Source of the DNA: Alphaproteobacteria bacterium
GTDB lineage: Bacteria > Myxococcota_A > UBA796 > GCA-2862545
Length of the DNA: 64,000 nt
Assembly: GCA_020632915.1 (NCBI GenBank)
Contig: JACKEP010000016.1
Coordinates: 69,804 to 133,803, forward strand
Reading direction: 5' to 3'
Shown: positions 55,593 through 64,000 of the stretch, piece by piece
Layout: each line of letters opens with the position of its first letter
Numbering within the stretch: the stretch's first letter is position 1
Made by a program: the position numbers and the translations under genes
Notes under the pieces: model-generated
What the model saw: the letters and a program-made list of their open reading frames with translations, nothing else
The model's database searches: none
What the model was told of the DNA's origin: nothing

Positions 55593-55618
55593 CGGGCCCG
55601 CCCGCCCCGGAGCCTGAC

Positions 55619-56182
55619 GTGGACGCACACACCGCGCTGACCACCCGACGGACCGTCCATGCCTGGACGCCCGCCCACCTCCCGGATGCCGTGGTGGCGC
55701 GCGCGCTCGAGGCAGCCCACCAGGCGCCGTGCCACAAGCTGACGTGGCCGTGGCGGTTCACGGTCGTCGGCCCCCAGACCCGGGCCGTCCTCGCGGAGGC
55801 CGCGGTGCGCGCCAAGGCTGCGGGCCTGCCTGCGGGCGCCTCGCTGCCCGACGCGGCGGCCGACGGCATCCGGCGCAAGCTGCTCGACGCCTCCGGGCTG
55901 GTCGTGGTCCACCGCATGCACGTCGACGACCCCCACCGCGCGCGCGAGGACTACGCCGCGGTCGCCGCCGCCATCCAGAACCTGATGGTGTCGCTGCACG
56001 CCGACGGCTGGGCGAGCAAGTGGTCGACCGGCGCGGTCACCACGGCGCCGGCCACCTACGCCGCGCTCGGCATCGATCCGGAGGTCGCCCGCATCGAGGG
56101 CTTCGTGTGGATCGGCCAGCCGGCCACCGTGCCCACCATCACGCGCCCGCCGGTCGCGTCGCTGGTGCGCCACCTGCCCTGA
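55619..56182 (+). CDS. nitroreductase-family FMN-dependent oxidoreductase
   Basis: 187 aa. The N-terminal TTRRTVHAWTP corresponds to the R(R/S)xR phosphate-binding start of nitroreductases, followed by ALEAAHQAPCHKLTWPWRFTVVG. The C-terminal AAIQNLMVSLHADGWASKWSTG and GIDPEVARIEGFVWIGQPA fit the FMN-binding and dimer regions. It probably reduces quinones or nitro groups with NAD(P)H. GTG 55619 is favoured; GTG 55583 would overlap the kinase stop. It could be the third gene of the dehydrogenase-kinase unit (27-base gap). Confidence 0.85.
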   Translation: MDAHTALTTRRTVHAWTPAHLPDAVVARALEAAHQAPCHKLTWPWRFTVVGPQTRAVLAEAAVRAKAAGLPAGASLPDAAADGIRRKLLDASGLVVVHRMHVDDPHRAREDYAAVAAAIQNLMVSLHADGWASKWSTGAVTTAPATYAALGIDPEVARIEGFVWIGQPATVPTITRPPVASLVRHLP

Positions 56183-56191
56183 GCCGCCGCA

Positions 56192-56545
56192 TCAGCGGAG
56201 GCGAGCGAGCAGGTCGTCGTCGGACCCGCGGAACCCCACCAGCACCGGCGTGCCATCGCGCTCGATCACCGGACGCCGGATCAGCATCGGGTCCGCGGTG
56301 AACGCGTCGATCCACTGGGCGTCGGTCCACGTCGCCTTGTCGTCGCCCAGCGCCCGGTAGGCCCCGCCGCTGGTGTTGCGCATCGGGGCGCTGCCGAACG
56401 CCTCCACCCACCGCGCGATCTGCGCCCGATCCGGCGGCGTCGCGCGGAAGTCGACCCAGGCGTGGTCGAGATCGTGGGCGTCGAGCCAGGCCCGCGCCTT
56501 CTTCACCGTGCCACAGGTCGGGATGCCGTAGACGGTGCGTCCCAT
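56192..56545 (-). CDS. ArsC/Spx-family protein (YffB-like)
   Basis: 117 aa. It begins GRTVYGIPTCGTVKKARAWLD, with a single Cys at position 11 (PTCGTVKKA), the arrangement of the YffB/Spx branch of arsenate reductase-like proteins. IRRPVIERDG matches the conserved C-terminal block around RxPv. No second Cys in the CxxC form. Either a glutathione-dependent thiol reductase or a Spx-type regulator. Convergent with the nitroreductase gene. The frame remains open upstream over the next operon on the other strand, but only as an antisense shadow. Confidence 0.8.
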   Translation of the reverse strand: MGRTVYGIPTCGTVKKARAWLDAHDLDHAWVDFRATPPDRAQIARWVEAFGSAPMRNTSGGAYRALGDDKATWTDAQWIDAFTADPMLIRRPVIERDGTPVLVGFRGSDDDLLARLR

Positions 56546-56707
56546 GCGCCTCTCCTCGTGCCCCCGACGGGGTGTCCCCTGTTCGGGGCGGTCGTCAGCT
56601 CGGTATCCGCGGGTGCGACCAGTACCGCACTGGGAACTCAGTCTGAAGGATGCCCAGGATGGTGCCGATACGGCAGATACAATCCTACCCCCCCCGGTAG
56701 CCCCCTC

Positions 56708-58804
56708 GTGGACCCCAAGCACCCCCAGCCCCGCCCAGGTCCGGCCGGTCACGGCCGACGTCCGCGGACGTGGCGCACGGTACGCCCTTCGCTCCTGCTG
56801 ACGAGCTGGGTGCGTCCGGAGGCGCTCGCGATCGCGGCGGCGGTGGGCCTGCTGCACGTGCTCGGCACGTTCGCGGCGCTCGACGCGTGGGGATGGTCGT
56901 GGCGCGCGAGGCTGTGGGGCGAGGCGCCGCGCGGCGTCGCACCCACCGTGATCGCGGTCGACGAAGGCACGGTCGCCGAGATCGGTCCGCTGCCGTGGGA
57001 CCTGGACACCTGGCATCGCGTGGGCACGGCCCTCGCCGACCAGGGGGTCACCGACATCGTGCTGGCCGACCCCTGGCCACGCGTGATTCGCGTGGACGCC
57101 GCGCGCCGCGCGGAGACGGACGCGGCGCCCGGGGCGTTCCGCCTCGTCGTGCCGTCCGCCGCCTGGGACGACCGTCCGACGCCGACGCTGTCGTCCCCCG
57201 ACGTGCCCGACTGGATCGTCCCCGCCCGTGGCAGCCTCGCGCTCGCCAGCCCGGGCGGCGTACCCACCACCGCCGTCACCCTGCCCGACGGCGGCGCGGC
57301 GTGGTGGCCCTGCCAGCACCTGGTACCCTGCACGACCGCGCCCCCGGGCGCCCAGGTGCTGCTCCGTGCCGCGGACGTGCCCGTGCTGCCGTTGTCGACC
57401 ATCCTCGCCGCCCGGGATCGCTTCCTGGCGGCCGGCGACGCCGGGGTGGTGATCGGCCTGACCGCCGACCCGTGGGCGGAGCGTGTGGCGACCGGGCCCG
57501 ACCACGCGCGCCTGCCGTGGGCGATCGCCCTCGCACGCGCCGTCGCGTCGGCGCGGGTCGCACCGCTGGTCGTGCCCGCCGGGCCCGCTGTCGCCGTCGG
57601 CTGGCTCATCAGCCTGTACCTGCTCGCGGGCTACCTGCTCGCCGCCCGCCAGGAGCGCAGCTGGCAGCTGCTGTCCCCGGTGCTCGCCGTCGTCGCCGCG
57701 GTCGTCGGCCCTCCCCTGGGGGTCCTGCCGCCCGTCGCCGCGGGGGTGCTCGTGGCGCTCGCGCCCACCGTCGGCCGGGAGCTCGCGCTGGCCCGCGCCT
57801 CCGTGACCACCGTCCGGCGCCTGGCGCTGCTCGTGGTGCGCGCCGCGTCCCGCGCCGGCACGCTGCGCCGCCGGATCAGCTCGCTCGACGAGCTGCTCGA
57901 GGTCCTCGCCGACCTCACCCGCAGCCACGTCGGCGAGGTGCCGTTCACGATGCTGGTCGTGCGTCCCGGCTCCCGTCGCCTCGTGGTCCACGGCGGCCAC
58001 AAGCTCGTCGCCACCCAGTTCCGCGACGGCGCCCTGCGCCTCGATCATCCCGACGTCGCCGCATCGATGGAGGCCTGGCACGGCGTGGAGGCCCGCGGCC
58101 TGCTGCGCGACGACCGCACCTGCCGGCTCGTGGCCCTGTCCCAGGGCGACGTCGTCGTCGCCTTCTGGTGCATCGCGGCGCGGCGCGGCGGCGAGGCCCC
58201 CGATGCGCGCCGCGTGGGCCGCCTGGCCCGGTGGGTCGGCGAACGGCTGGCGCTCCCCGAGCTCGTCGGTGGCTTCCAGCCCGAGGACGGCGTGCTCCCG
58301 ACCTCCGCGGCCGACGACGGTCTCGACAACCTGTTCCTCGCGGCCGACGAGGAGCGTCGCCGGTGGATGACGGCGGTCCAGTCCGTCGGTCACCCCCTGC
58401 TCGTCGCCGACGTCGCCGGCGTGATCAGCATGCTCAACCCCACGATGGAGCAGGCGCTGACCACAGCCGGGTTGCCCCGCGTGCGCAGCGTCCGCGAGCT
58501 GGTGGTCCGGGCCGCGGGCGACGACCACATCGGCGCGCGCATGCGCCGGCTCTTCGTCGACGCCCGACCGATCGCGGTGCGCTGGCCCGACCGGGACGAC
58601 GATCGCCTCCTCGTGGTACGACCGGTGGCGGTCGACCAGGGAGACGACGTCGAGATGCAACCGCTGTTGGGCTATGTCGCCTGGCTCGCTCCGGAGCCCG
58701 CCGTCGCATTGGAAGGCGACGTGCTCGACACGCTCACGCTCGACGACGCCGACGACGCCACGATGATGGACCTGTCCGCGCTCCACGGCGCCGGGGCCGT
58801 CTGA
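56708..58804 (+). CDS. CHASE2-type membrane sensor with PAS-like domain and no output domain
   Basis: 698 aa from GTG 56708; the start is uncertain, GTG 56810 is also possible and neither has a strong Shine-Dalgarno sequence. One N-terminal membrane helix (LAIAAAVGLLHVLGTFAAL) is followed by a CHASE2-like periplasmic domain (APTVIAVDEGTVAEIGPLPWDL), three helices (GWLISLYLLAGYLLA, LLSPVLAVVAAVVG, PPVAAGVLVAL), a GAF-like segment (SLDELLEVLADLTRSHVGEV) and a PAS-like segment (HPLLVADVAGVISMLNPTMEQAL). There is no histidine kinase, GGDEF or cyclase domain, so it must signal through a partner. The stop is three bases before the next start. Confidence 0.7.
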   Translation: MDPKHPQPRPGPAGHGRRPRTWRTVRPSLLLTSWVRPEALAIAAAVGLLHVLGTFAALDAWGWSWRARLWGEAPRGVAPTVIAVDEGTVAEIGPLPWDLDTWHRVGTALADQGVTDIVLADPWPRVIRVDAARRAETDAAPGAFRLVVPSAAWDDRPTPTLSSPDVPDWIVPARGSLALASPGGVPTTAVTLPDGGAAWWPCQHLVPCTTAPPGAQVLLRAADVPVLPLSTILAARDRFLAAGDAGVVIGLTADPWAERVATGPDHARLPWAIALARAVASARVAPLVVPAGPAVAVGWLISLYLLAGYLLAARQERSWQLLSPVLAVVAAVVGPPLGVLPPVAAGVLVALAPTVGRELALARASVTTVRRLALLVVRAASRAGTLRRRISSLDELLEVLADLTRSHVGEVPFTMLVVRPGSRRLVVHGGHKLVATQFRDGALRLDHPDVAASMEAWHGVEARGLLRDDRTCRLVALSQGDVVVAFWCIAARRGGEAPDARRVGRLARWVGERLALPELVGGFQPEDGVLPTSAADDGLDNLFLAADEERRRWMTAVQSVGHPLLVADVAGVISMLNPTMEQALTTAGLPRVRSVRELVVRAAGDDHIGARMRRLFVDARPIAVRWPDRDDDRLLVVRPVAVDQGDDVEMQPLLGYVAWLAPEPAVALEGDVLDTLTLDDADDATMMDLSALHGAGAV

Positions 58805-58807
58805 GGG

Positions 58808-61657
58808 ATGCTCCCGCTCTTCCCCGAGCACGTCCTCGACAACTCGCTGCACACCGCCATCCTGCTCGGGCTGGTGGTCACCTGGGCGATGTACGAGTGG
58901 TTCGGGTGGGTGTTCGCGGGCTTCGTGGTCGCCGGCTACCTGTCGGCGCTCGCGATCGTGGCCCCGCCGAGCCTGTTCGTGGTGATGGTCGAGGCGATCC
59001 TGACCTACGGCATCGTGTGGGGTCTGGCGACGGGCATGTCGCTCGCCGGCGTGTGGTCCCGCGTGTTCGGCCGTGAGCGGTTCTTGCTCTTCGTGCTGGT
59101 GGCCATCCCGGTGCGCCTGCTGGTGACGGGCCTGGCGATGCCACGCCTCGCGGCCCACCTCGTCACGGCGGGCCTCGACCCCGAGGGCCTGGGGCTCGGC
59201 CTGTTCGGCGTGGGCGTGGTGCTCGTCCCGCTGGTGGCCAACACCTTCTGGAAGCTCGGTCCGGGCCGCGGGCTCGCCCAGCTGTCCGTGTCGACGGGCC
59301 TGACGTGGCTGCTCGTCAGCCAGGTGCTGGTGCGCTTCACCAACTTCGGCTTCGGCGACTTCGAGCACACCTTCGACGCCCTGGCCGTGAGCGCGTGGGA
59401 GTCGAGCCGCACGGTGCTGGTGCTCGTGTGCACCGTCTTCCTCGGGGCCCGCAACAACCTGCGCTACGGCTGGGACTTCGGCGGGATCCTGGTGCCAGCA
59501 CTCCTGGCGATGCTCGCGTTCACCCCGGCCAAGCTGCTGAGCACCGTCGCCGAGATGGTGATCCTGTACGTGGTCTACGAGAACCTCATCAAGCTGCCGC
59601 CCATCGCCGCACGCGACCTCGAGGGTCCGCGCCGCATCGTCAGCATCTACGCGGTGTCGTACGCCTGGAAGTGGATGGTCGCCCTGGTCGTGGGCGCGCT
59701 CCTGCCGTCCCTGCACGTCGCGGACGTGTTCGGCTTCGGCTACCTCCTCACCAGCCTGGTCGTGGCGCGGGCGCACAAGGCACGGTCGCTGCCGCGCACG
59801 CTCATGCCGCTGCTGACGACGTCGGCCCAGGGCCTCGCGCTGGCGCTCGTCCTGTCGGTCGGTCTGGCGTGGCTGCCGCTCGGGTCCGCGCGGCCGCTGT
59901 CGGTGCCCGACGCCCCTGCGCCCGCCTCGCTCGCCGCGCCGCGCCTGGCCCTGGAGGCGCGACCGGAGCCGCTCCGCCCGGGCGACGCGCTGGCGGCGGC
60001 CGTCGCGGTGACCCCGCGGGACGACACCGCCGCACGCGGCGCAGGGTGCGTGCCCGAGCCGGGTCCCCTCGCCCACGCACGCCCCGAGGATCCGCTGCGC
60101 CTGGACTGCGCGGGCCAGGGTCCGGTGCTCGTGGTCCCCCGTCCGCGGGGCGATCGGGACGCCGCGTGGATGGCCGGCTGGATCGCCGACCGGATCGACG
60201 CCGCCGGCGTGGTCATCGCGTCGGTCGACCCGAGCACCCACCCCACGCGGTCCGTCCTGGCCGACGAGGTGGTGGTCGCGACCGTGCACGCAGCCCGCGC
60301 CTGGGCCCCGGGCCACCCCGTGCTCGTCGTGTCCACGCGCCCCGGTCCGCCGCGGCTGCACCTGCGGGACCCCGGCACGGTCACCTCCCTCGGCCCCGTG
60401 CTCGCGTTGGGCGACGTCCGACTCGACACGGGCGCCCCGCCGGAGCACCTCGCCGCCGTGTGGGCGGCCCTGGGTCCCCAGGACGGCCTGCTCGGCGTGC
60501 CGCTGGACCTGGTGGACGACGCGCCTGCCGTGCCCGACGTGGCGCTGGCCGCGGCACCGACCGTGGCTCCGGAGCAGGCCCCGCACGACCCGGACCTCCT
60601 GCTCGACACGGTCCTGCCCGGCGCCATCGCCGCGGCCCGTACGTCCGAGGCCGACGCTCCCCTGCCCGCGTGGCTCGTCCACACCGCGTCCCTGGTCGGG
60701 GCGACGGTCGCACAGGCCGAGGATCCCGACGGGCACGTGCACTGGGTGCTGGTGCGGGCCTCCGATGCCGACGGAGCGGTCGACCGATGGATCCTGCGTC
60801 CGGGTGGATCCCCGTGGACGGTCCTCGCGTCCGACGGCTGGCGGTGGCCGGGGCTCGGTCCGATCGCCCTGCACCACCACCTCGCGCTCGACGCCACGGC
60901 GACGTGGCTCGGGCAGCACCCCCCGTCCACCGACGTGCGCTGGGCCGACGCGGACGACCCTGAGCGCAGCCGCCTCGACCGCATGGTCCGCGCGCTGCTC
61001 GCGCCGCCGCCCGGGTGGCGCCAGGACGGCGCCGCGCACCCGCCCGGCCGCGTCCTGGTCGTCGAGGTCGCCCCCGAGGAGAGCGACGCCATCGTGCTGA
61101 CGGCAGGCAACGAGGTCGCCGACGCGGACCTCGATCCTGGCGTGGCCGGCGCCGTCGACGCAACGTTCGCGACGTGGCCCGGACGCCGCCTGCTCAAGCC
61201 CGAGGGGCTCGAGCCCACCTGGCAGCCGTCGCTCGCCTACGCAGGCACCTACCAGGAGGCCATCGCGGCCGAGGGGATGGTGGTCGCCTGGTACCCGCCC
61301 CGCCTCGTCCGCGAACCGGCGGGCACGGCCGACCACGACGCGCTGGTGCTCTGGTACCTCGCCGCAGGCGTGCCGGTCCGGACCGTGCCCGACCCCGATC
61401 GCGTGCTGCTCGCGGACGTGCGCGGCGACCCGGTGGCGGTGCCGGCGCTGCACGGCGCGCTCGCCACCCTGGCCGATCGTCCCTCGGATGCGGCGCTGCT
61501 GAAGGCCATCGACGTCGCCCGTCAAGGCGTGGAGGTGTGGCAGACCCCCGAGCGCCTCGTCCTCGTCGGTCGCGACGGGGGTGTGGTGTGCACGGCCGTG
61601 GCCGCCGCTGCCGACGCCTTTGCTCCGCCCTGGTCGGGCTGCTGGCGGATGCCATGA
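58808..61657 (+). CDS. large membrane protein with two PgsC/CapC-like segments and a long C-terminal domain
   Basis: 949 aa. The first 390 residues hold about eleven hydrophobic segments. LLGLVVTWAMYEWFGWVFAGFVVAGYL and later RYGWDFGGILVPALLAMLAF repeat the pattern of poly-gamma-glutamate synthesis protein PgsC/CapC (E-x-(T/F)G-x-x-x-(A/G)G-x-V-(V/A)-(P/A)-GYL). The domain is therefore duplicated. After them comes a 560-residue soluble region (ending DAFAPPWSGCWRMP) with no recognised fold and no ligase motif. The next gene overlaps its stop (ATGA). It may transport or assemble a polymer. Confidence 0.6.
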   Translation: MLPLFPEHVLDNSLHTAILLGLVVTWAMYEWFGWVFAGFVVAGYLSALAIVAPPSLFVVMVEAILTYGIVWGLATGMSLAGVWSRVFGRERFLLFVLVAIPVRLLVTGLAMPRLAAHLVTAGLDPEGLGLGLFGVGVVLVPLVANTFWKLGPGRGLAQLSVSTGLTWLLVSQVLVRFTNFGFGDFEHTFDALAVSAWESSRTVLVLVCTVFLGARNNLRYGWDFGGILVPALLAMLAFTPAKLLSTVAEMVILYVVYENLIKLPPIAARDLEGPRRIVSIYAVSYAWKWMVALVVGALLPSLHVADVFGFGYLLTSLVVARAHKARSLPRTLMPLLTTSAQGLALALVLSVGLAWLPLGSARPLSVPDAPAPASLAAPRLALEARPEPLRPGDALAAAVAVTPRDDTAARGAGCVPEPGPLAHARPEDPLRLDCAGQGPVLVVPRPRGDRDAAWMAGWIADRIDAAGVVIASVDPSTHPTRSVLADEVVVATVHAARAWAPGHPVLVVSTRPGPPRLHLRDPGTVTSLGPVLALGDVRLDTGAPPEHLAAVWAALGPQDGLLGVPLDLVDDAPAVPDVALAAAPTVAPEQAPHDPDLLLDTVLPGAIAAARTSEADAPLPAWLVHTASLVGATVAQAEDPDGHVHWVLVRASDADGAVDRWILRPGGSPWTVLASDGWRWPGLGPIALHHHLALDATATWLGQHPPSTDVRWADADDPERSRLDRMVRALLAPPPGWRQDGAAHPPGRVLVVEVAPEESDAIVLTAGNEVADADLDPGVAGAVDATFATWPGRRLLKPEGLEPTWQPSLAYAGTYQEAIAAEGMVVAWYPPRLVREPAGTADHDALVLWYLAAGVPVRTVPDPDRVLLADVRGDPVAVPALHGALATLADRPSDAALLKAIDVARQGVEVWQTPERLVLVGRDGGVVCTAVAAAADAFAPPWSGCWRMP

Positions 61658-64000
61658 GGGGACCGGGCCTGCTGGACGCCGCGGGGGTCCTCGTGTTCGT
61701 CGCGGTGCTCGCCGCGATCACGGCACTGGTGGTGCTGCCGGCGCCGACGCTGCGCGACGACGAGCGCCCGATGATGACGTTCACCGTGTCTGCCGGGGCG
61801 CCGGTCACCTTCGTCGTCGACCCCGACACCGTCGAGGTCAAGCTCGTCACCCTCGGCGAGCGTCGCCCGGGCGTACGCCCCGACGCCGCGCGCGCGGAGA
61901 CCTACACGCTCGGCTGGAGCTGGCTCGGCGCCGACGGTTCGGTCCGCGCCGACGAGACCCTGACCCTCGCTGCCGGACCGGCGGTGTCCCCGTCCACCGC
62001 CGACGCCGCCGATGCCGCGGACCTGCTGGTCCCACGCTCGGTGCGCCTGCACCCGCCGGGCACGCCCGGGGAGATCGCAGCCCTGCGCGTGGAGGTGCCC
62101 GCCGGGGAGCCGCCGGTCCGCGTCCGCGCGTTCCGGTCGAGCCCGGCGCCGTGGGGAACGGCGGAGCTGGCGCTGCTCGCGGTCGACCAGCGCGACGCCA
62201 CCACGCTCGCCCGGCGCCTGGGGCTCTCCTCGTGGCACGAGGTCACGCGCGACGAGGCCCTGGCCCTGTCGGCGCAGCGCTGGGAAGGGATGAACCCGCA
62301 GCGCGCCGACCTCGGCGACGGGGCGCGCGGCACCACGATCGTTCCGGCGCCGCCGCTGCCTGCGCCAACGCGGCGCGCCCTGGGCGCGTGGCTCGGTCCG
62401 TCGCGCGCGCTCGCGTGGACCCTGGTCGGCCCCGGCGACGTCACGGTGGTCGGCGACGGCCCGCTGGACGCCATCGCCTGGCGGGTGGTGGTCGAGGACG
62501 TCGGGCTCGTGGACGTGACGGTCGAACCCGTCGCCCCGCCGTCGTGGCGCCCCGACGCGCAGGCGCTGCGCCTGCGTTGGGCCACGCCGGGTGCGGCGAG
62601 CCTGCAGGCCTCCCACCGCCGCACCGTGCCGATCCGCAACCTCGTCGCGCTCCTCCCGGCCGACGCCGAGGTCGCCGAGGACAGCGAGATCGTGCCGGTG
62701 GCCACCTTCACGCCCCAGGGGGACGGCGACGACGCGCGCCGCTCGGTGGCGCCCGCGTGGGCGGAGGTGCCCCGCACCGTGATCCGCCCGGGCACCGAGC
62801 TCCCGATCGATCTGCCCGGGCCTGCCACGGTCTTGCGCCTGGAGCTGCGTGCCGTGCAGGCGGACCCTGCGGCGCGTGCCGCCGCCGTGCGCGTGGTCGT
62901 CGAGGGCGCGGGCGTCCCCGTGGTCCACGACGTGACGCTGGACGCCGGCGCCGACGCGTTCGCCCTGGTGGGCTGGGACGCGCTGCCGCTCGACGTCGAC
63001 GCCTGGCCTTCCGAGCCCGTGGCGCGCTTCGTCCGGCTCGCCGACGACGTCCGCCGCGTGCGGGTGGAGGTGCCCGACGGCGCCGTGCCGCTGCTCGTCG
63101 CCGCCGCCATCCCGGGTCCGCCGCGGGGCACCGTGGAGGCCTGGGACGCCGCCCGGGTGACCACCCAGGTCCACCCCCGCGACGCCCGCACGACGTGGAC
63201 GCCGCTCGACGTCCGCGGTGAGGCGACTGCGCTGCGGGTCACGCGTCGCCGCGAGCTCCTCGACGGCGGCGGGACGCCGACCCGGTACACGACGGTGAGC
63301 CCCGTGGCGGACGCCGGCAGCACGCCCGGCGACCCGTGGCTGCTCCCGCCTGTCCCGCAGACGCCGCTGGCCGGGCTCGTGTACTGCGAGGTGACCCCAG
63401 GGCCCGCCACGCCCCTGCGCTTCGACGCCGCCGCGAGCCGCGAGCTCGGCGGTGCCCTGTCCGCGGTGCTGTGGGCTCCCGACGTCACCACCCACCCCCG
63501 ACTCGGCGACGGGTTCTCGCTCAGCGTGGACGACCAGCCCTGGATCGCCGGTCGCTTCGACGCCGCGGTCCTACGCCGCACCACCCACCACGATCCGGGG
63601 CGGTCCGTGGCGCTGCAGGGCCCGGACGGCGCCCGCGCGTGGGTGCGCACGTCCACCCGCGCCGGGGCACCGCCCCCCTGCCCGTCGCCGTGGCGCGCCC
63701 GCCGCGTGGTGCACGTCGCACCGGGCGCCAGCGTGCCGTTCGACGTGCCCGCCGGTGACGACGATCGCGTGGTGGTGGTCGGCGGGCTGGGGGACGGGCC
63801 CGTGCCGGTGTCGATCGCGGTGCGCGCGGCCCACGACGCGGGCGACGTCCTGCCCGCGTGGACCGAGCGCACCCGCGTCGTGACGCTGGCGCCCCAGGAC
63901 GGGGCCGAGGCGCGCGCGCTCGAGACCCCGTGGCAGCGCGCGGGCGTGCTCGCGCCGTCCGGCCTCGCGCTGCATGCCGACGTCGCGGGTCCGGTGCGCC
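61654..64000 (+). CDS. large single-pass protein of unknown function (3' end outside window)
   Basis: An ATG at 61654 overlaps the stop of the preceding gene (ATGA), and the frame stays open to the window end: at least 782 aa. One N-terminal membrane helix (AAGVLVFVAVLAAITALVVLP) is followed by a long, presumably periplasmic, beta-rich region full of Val/Asp/Pro/Ala. Examples are PMMTFTVSAGAPVTFVVDPD, VRLHPPGTPGEIAALRVEVP and VVHVAPGASVPFDVPAGDDDRVVVVGG. No family recognised. Its coupling to the CapC-like gene and the CHASE2 gene makes it a probable component of the same envelope system. Confidence 0.65.
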   Translation, partial: MRGPGLLDAAGVLVFVAVLAAITALVVLPAPTLRDDERPMMTFTVSAGAPVTFVVDPDTVEVKLVTLGERRPGVRPDAARAETYTLGWSWLGADGSVRADETLTLAAGPAVSPSTADAADAADLLVPRSVRLHPPGTPGEIAALRVEVPAGEPPVRVRAFRSSPAPWGTAELALLAVDQRDATTLARRLGLSSWHEVTRDEALALSAQRWEGMNPQRADLGDGARGTTIVPAPPLPAPTRRALGAWLGPSRALAWTLVGPGDVTVVGDGPLDAIAWRVVVEDVGLVDVTVEPVAPPSWRPDAQALRLRWATPGAASLQASHRRTVPIRNLVALLPADAEVAEDSEIVPVATFTPQGDGDDARRSVAPAWAEVPRTVIRPGTELPIDLPGPATVLRLELRAVQADPAARAAAVRVVVEGAGVPVVHDVTLDAGADAFALVGWDALPLDVDAWPSEPVARFVRLADDVRRVRVEVPDGAVPLLVAAAIPGPPRGTVEAWDAARVTTQVHPRDARTTWTPLDVRGEATALRVTRRRELLDGGGTPTRYTTVSPVADAGSTPGDPWLLPPVPQTPLAGLVYCEVTPGPATPLRFDAAASRELGGALSAVLWAPDVTTHPRLGDGFSLSVDDQPWIAGRFDAAVLRRTTHHDPGRSVALQGPDGARAWVRTSTRAGAPPPCPSPWRARRVVHVAPGASVPFDVPAGDDDRVVVVGGLGDGPVPVSIAVRAAHDAGDVLPAWTERTRVVTLAPQDGAEARALETPWQRAGVLAPSGLALHADVAGPVR

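Noticed and set aside
56192..61525. A 1777-codon minus-strand frame opposite the CHASE2/CapC operon
   Set aside because: Only the last 117 codons (ArsC/Spx family) look like a protein. The rest is antisense to convincing plus-strand genes and has low-complexity Arg/His/Gln composition.

Overview
The window is very GC-rich (roughly 70% or more by eye), densely coded, and rich in lipoproteins and secreted proteins. Cys-rich repeats of the CGDG...EQCDDGN type, Thr-Asp linkers (VDTDT, DTDTD), a Ser/Thr kinase with a C-terminal AgmX/TonB-like domain, and predatory or soil-type surface proteins all point to a member of the Myxococcota or a close deltaproteobacterial relative, probably uncultured. 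This is an inference from gene content; no marker gene was checked.

Layout. 1-8.6 kb: a NUDIX hydrolase cut by the window edge, a small ORF, then on the minus strand sucA-sucB (2-oxoglutarate dehydrogenase E1 and E2), a DUF885 lipoprotein peptidase coupled to a Hint-like protein without the catalytic Cys, a TlpA-like thioredoxin and a membrane protein. 8.7-11.8 kb: boxC-boxB, overlapping genes for aerobic benzoyl-CoA epoxidation. 12.0-15.3 kb: a thioredoxin-like secreted protein without Cys, a selenocysteine tRNA, a small membrane protein, a DnaJ-like co-chaperone, a Fur-family regulator and a lipoprotein. 15.5-23.5 kb: a lipase-like lipoprotein, a three-gene minus-strand set (glycosyltransferase, VTT membrane protein, GNAT), another lipoprotein and two unknowns. 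23.5-27.0 kb: three tandem paralogues of an unrecognised secreted family. 27.3-31.2 kb: Lon protease and an SGNH-fold membrane protein. 31.5-36 kb: a large choice-of-anchor A / Cys-repeat surface protein with near-identical 720-bp modules.

From about 34,757 to 38,524 every reading frame is broken by small indels. The damage crosses three adjacent genes: the tail of the surface protein, an unidentified gene, and the N-terminal third of an Lhr helicase. It stops abruptly at 38.5 kb. I read this as unpolished or misassembled sequence rather than biology, though real decay is not excluded.

38.5-52.7 kb: the intact part of Lhr, a DUF1800-DUF1501 pair, a cyclase/NB-ARC/TPR regulator, an orphan type III-like DNA methyltransferase, an alpha/beta hydrolase lipoprotein, and a lamin-tail-domain lipoprotein with VDTDT linkers. 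52.8-64 kb: an acyl-CoA dehydrogenase followed two bases later by a Ser/Thr kinase, a nitroreductase, an ArsC/Spx-family protein, and a tightly coupled three-gene operon: a CHASE2-PAS sensor without an output domain, a large membrane protein with two PgsC/CapC-like segments, and a large single-pass protein that runs off the window. This last operon and the tandem secreted family are the best candidates for undescribed biology.
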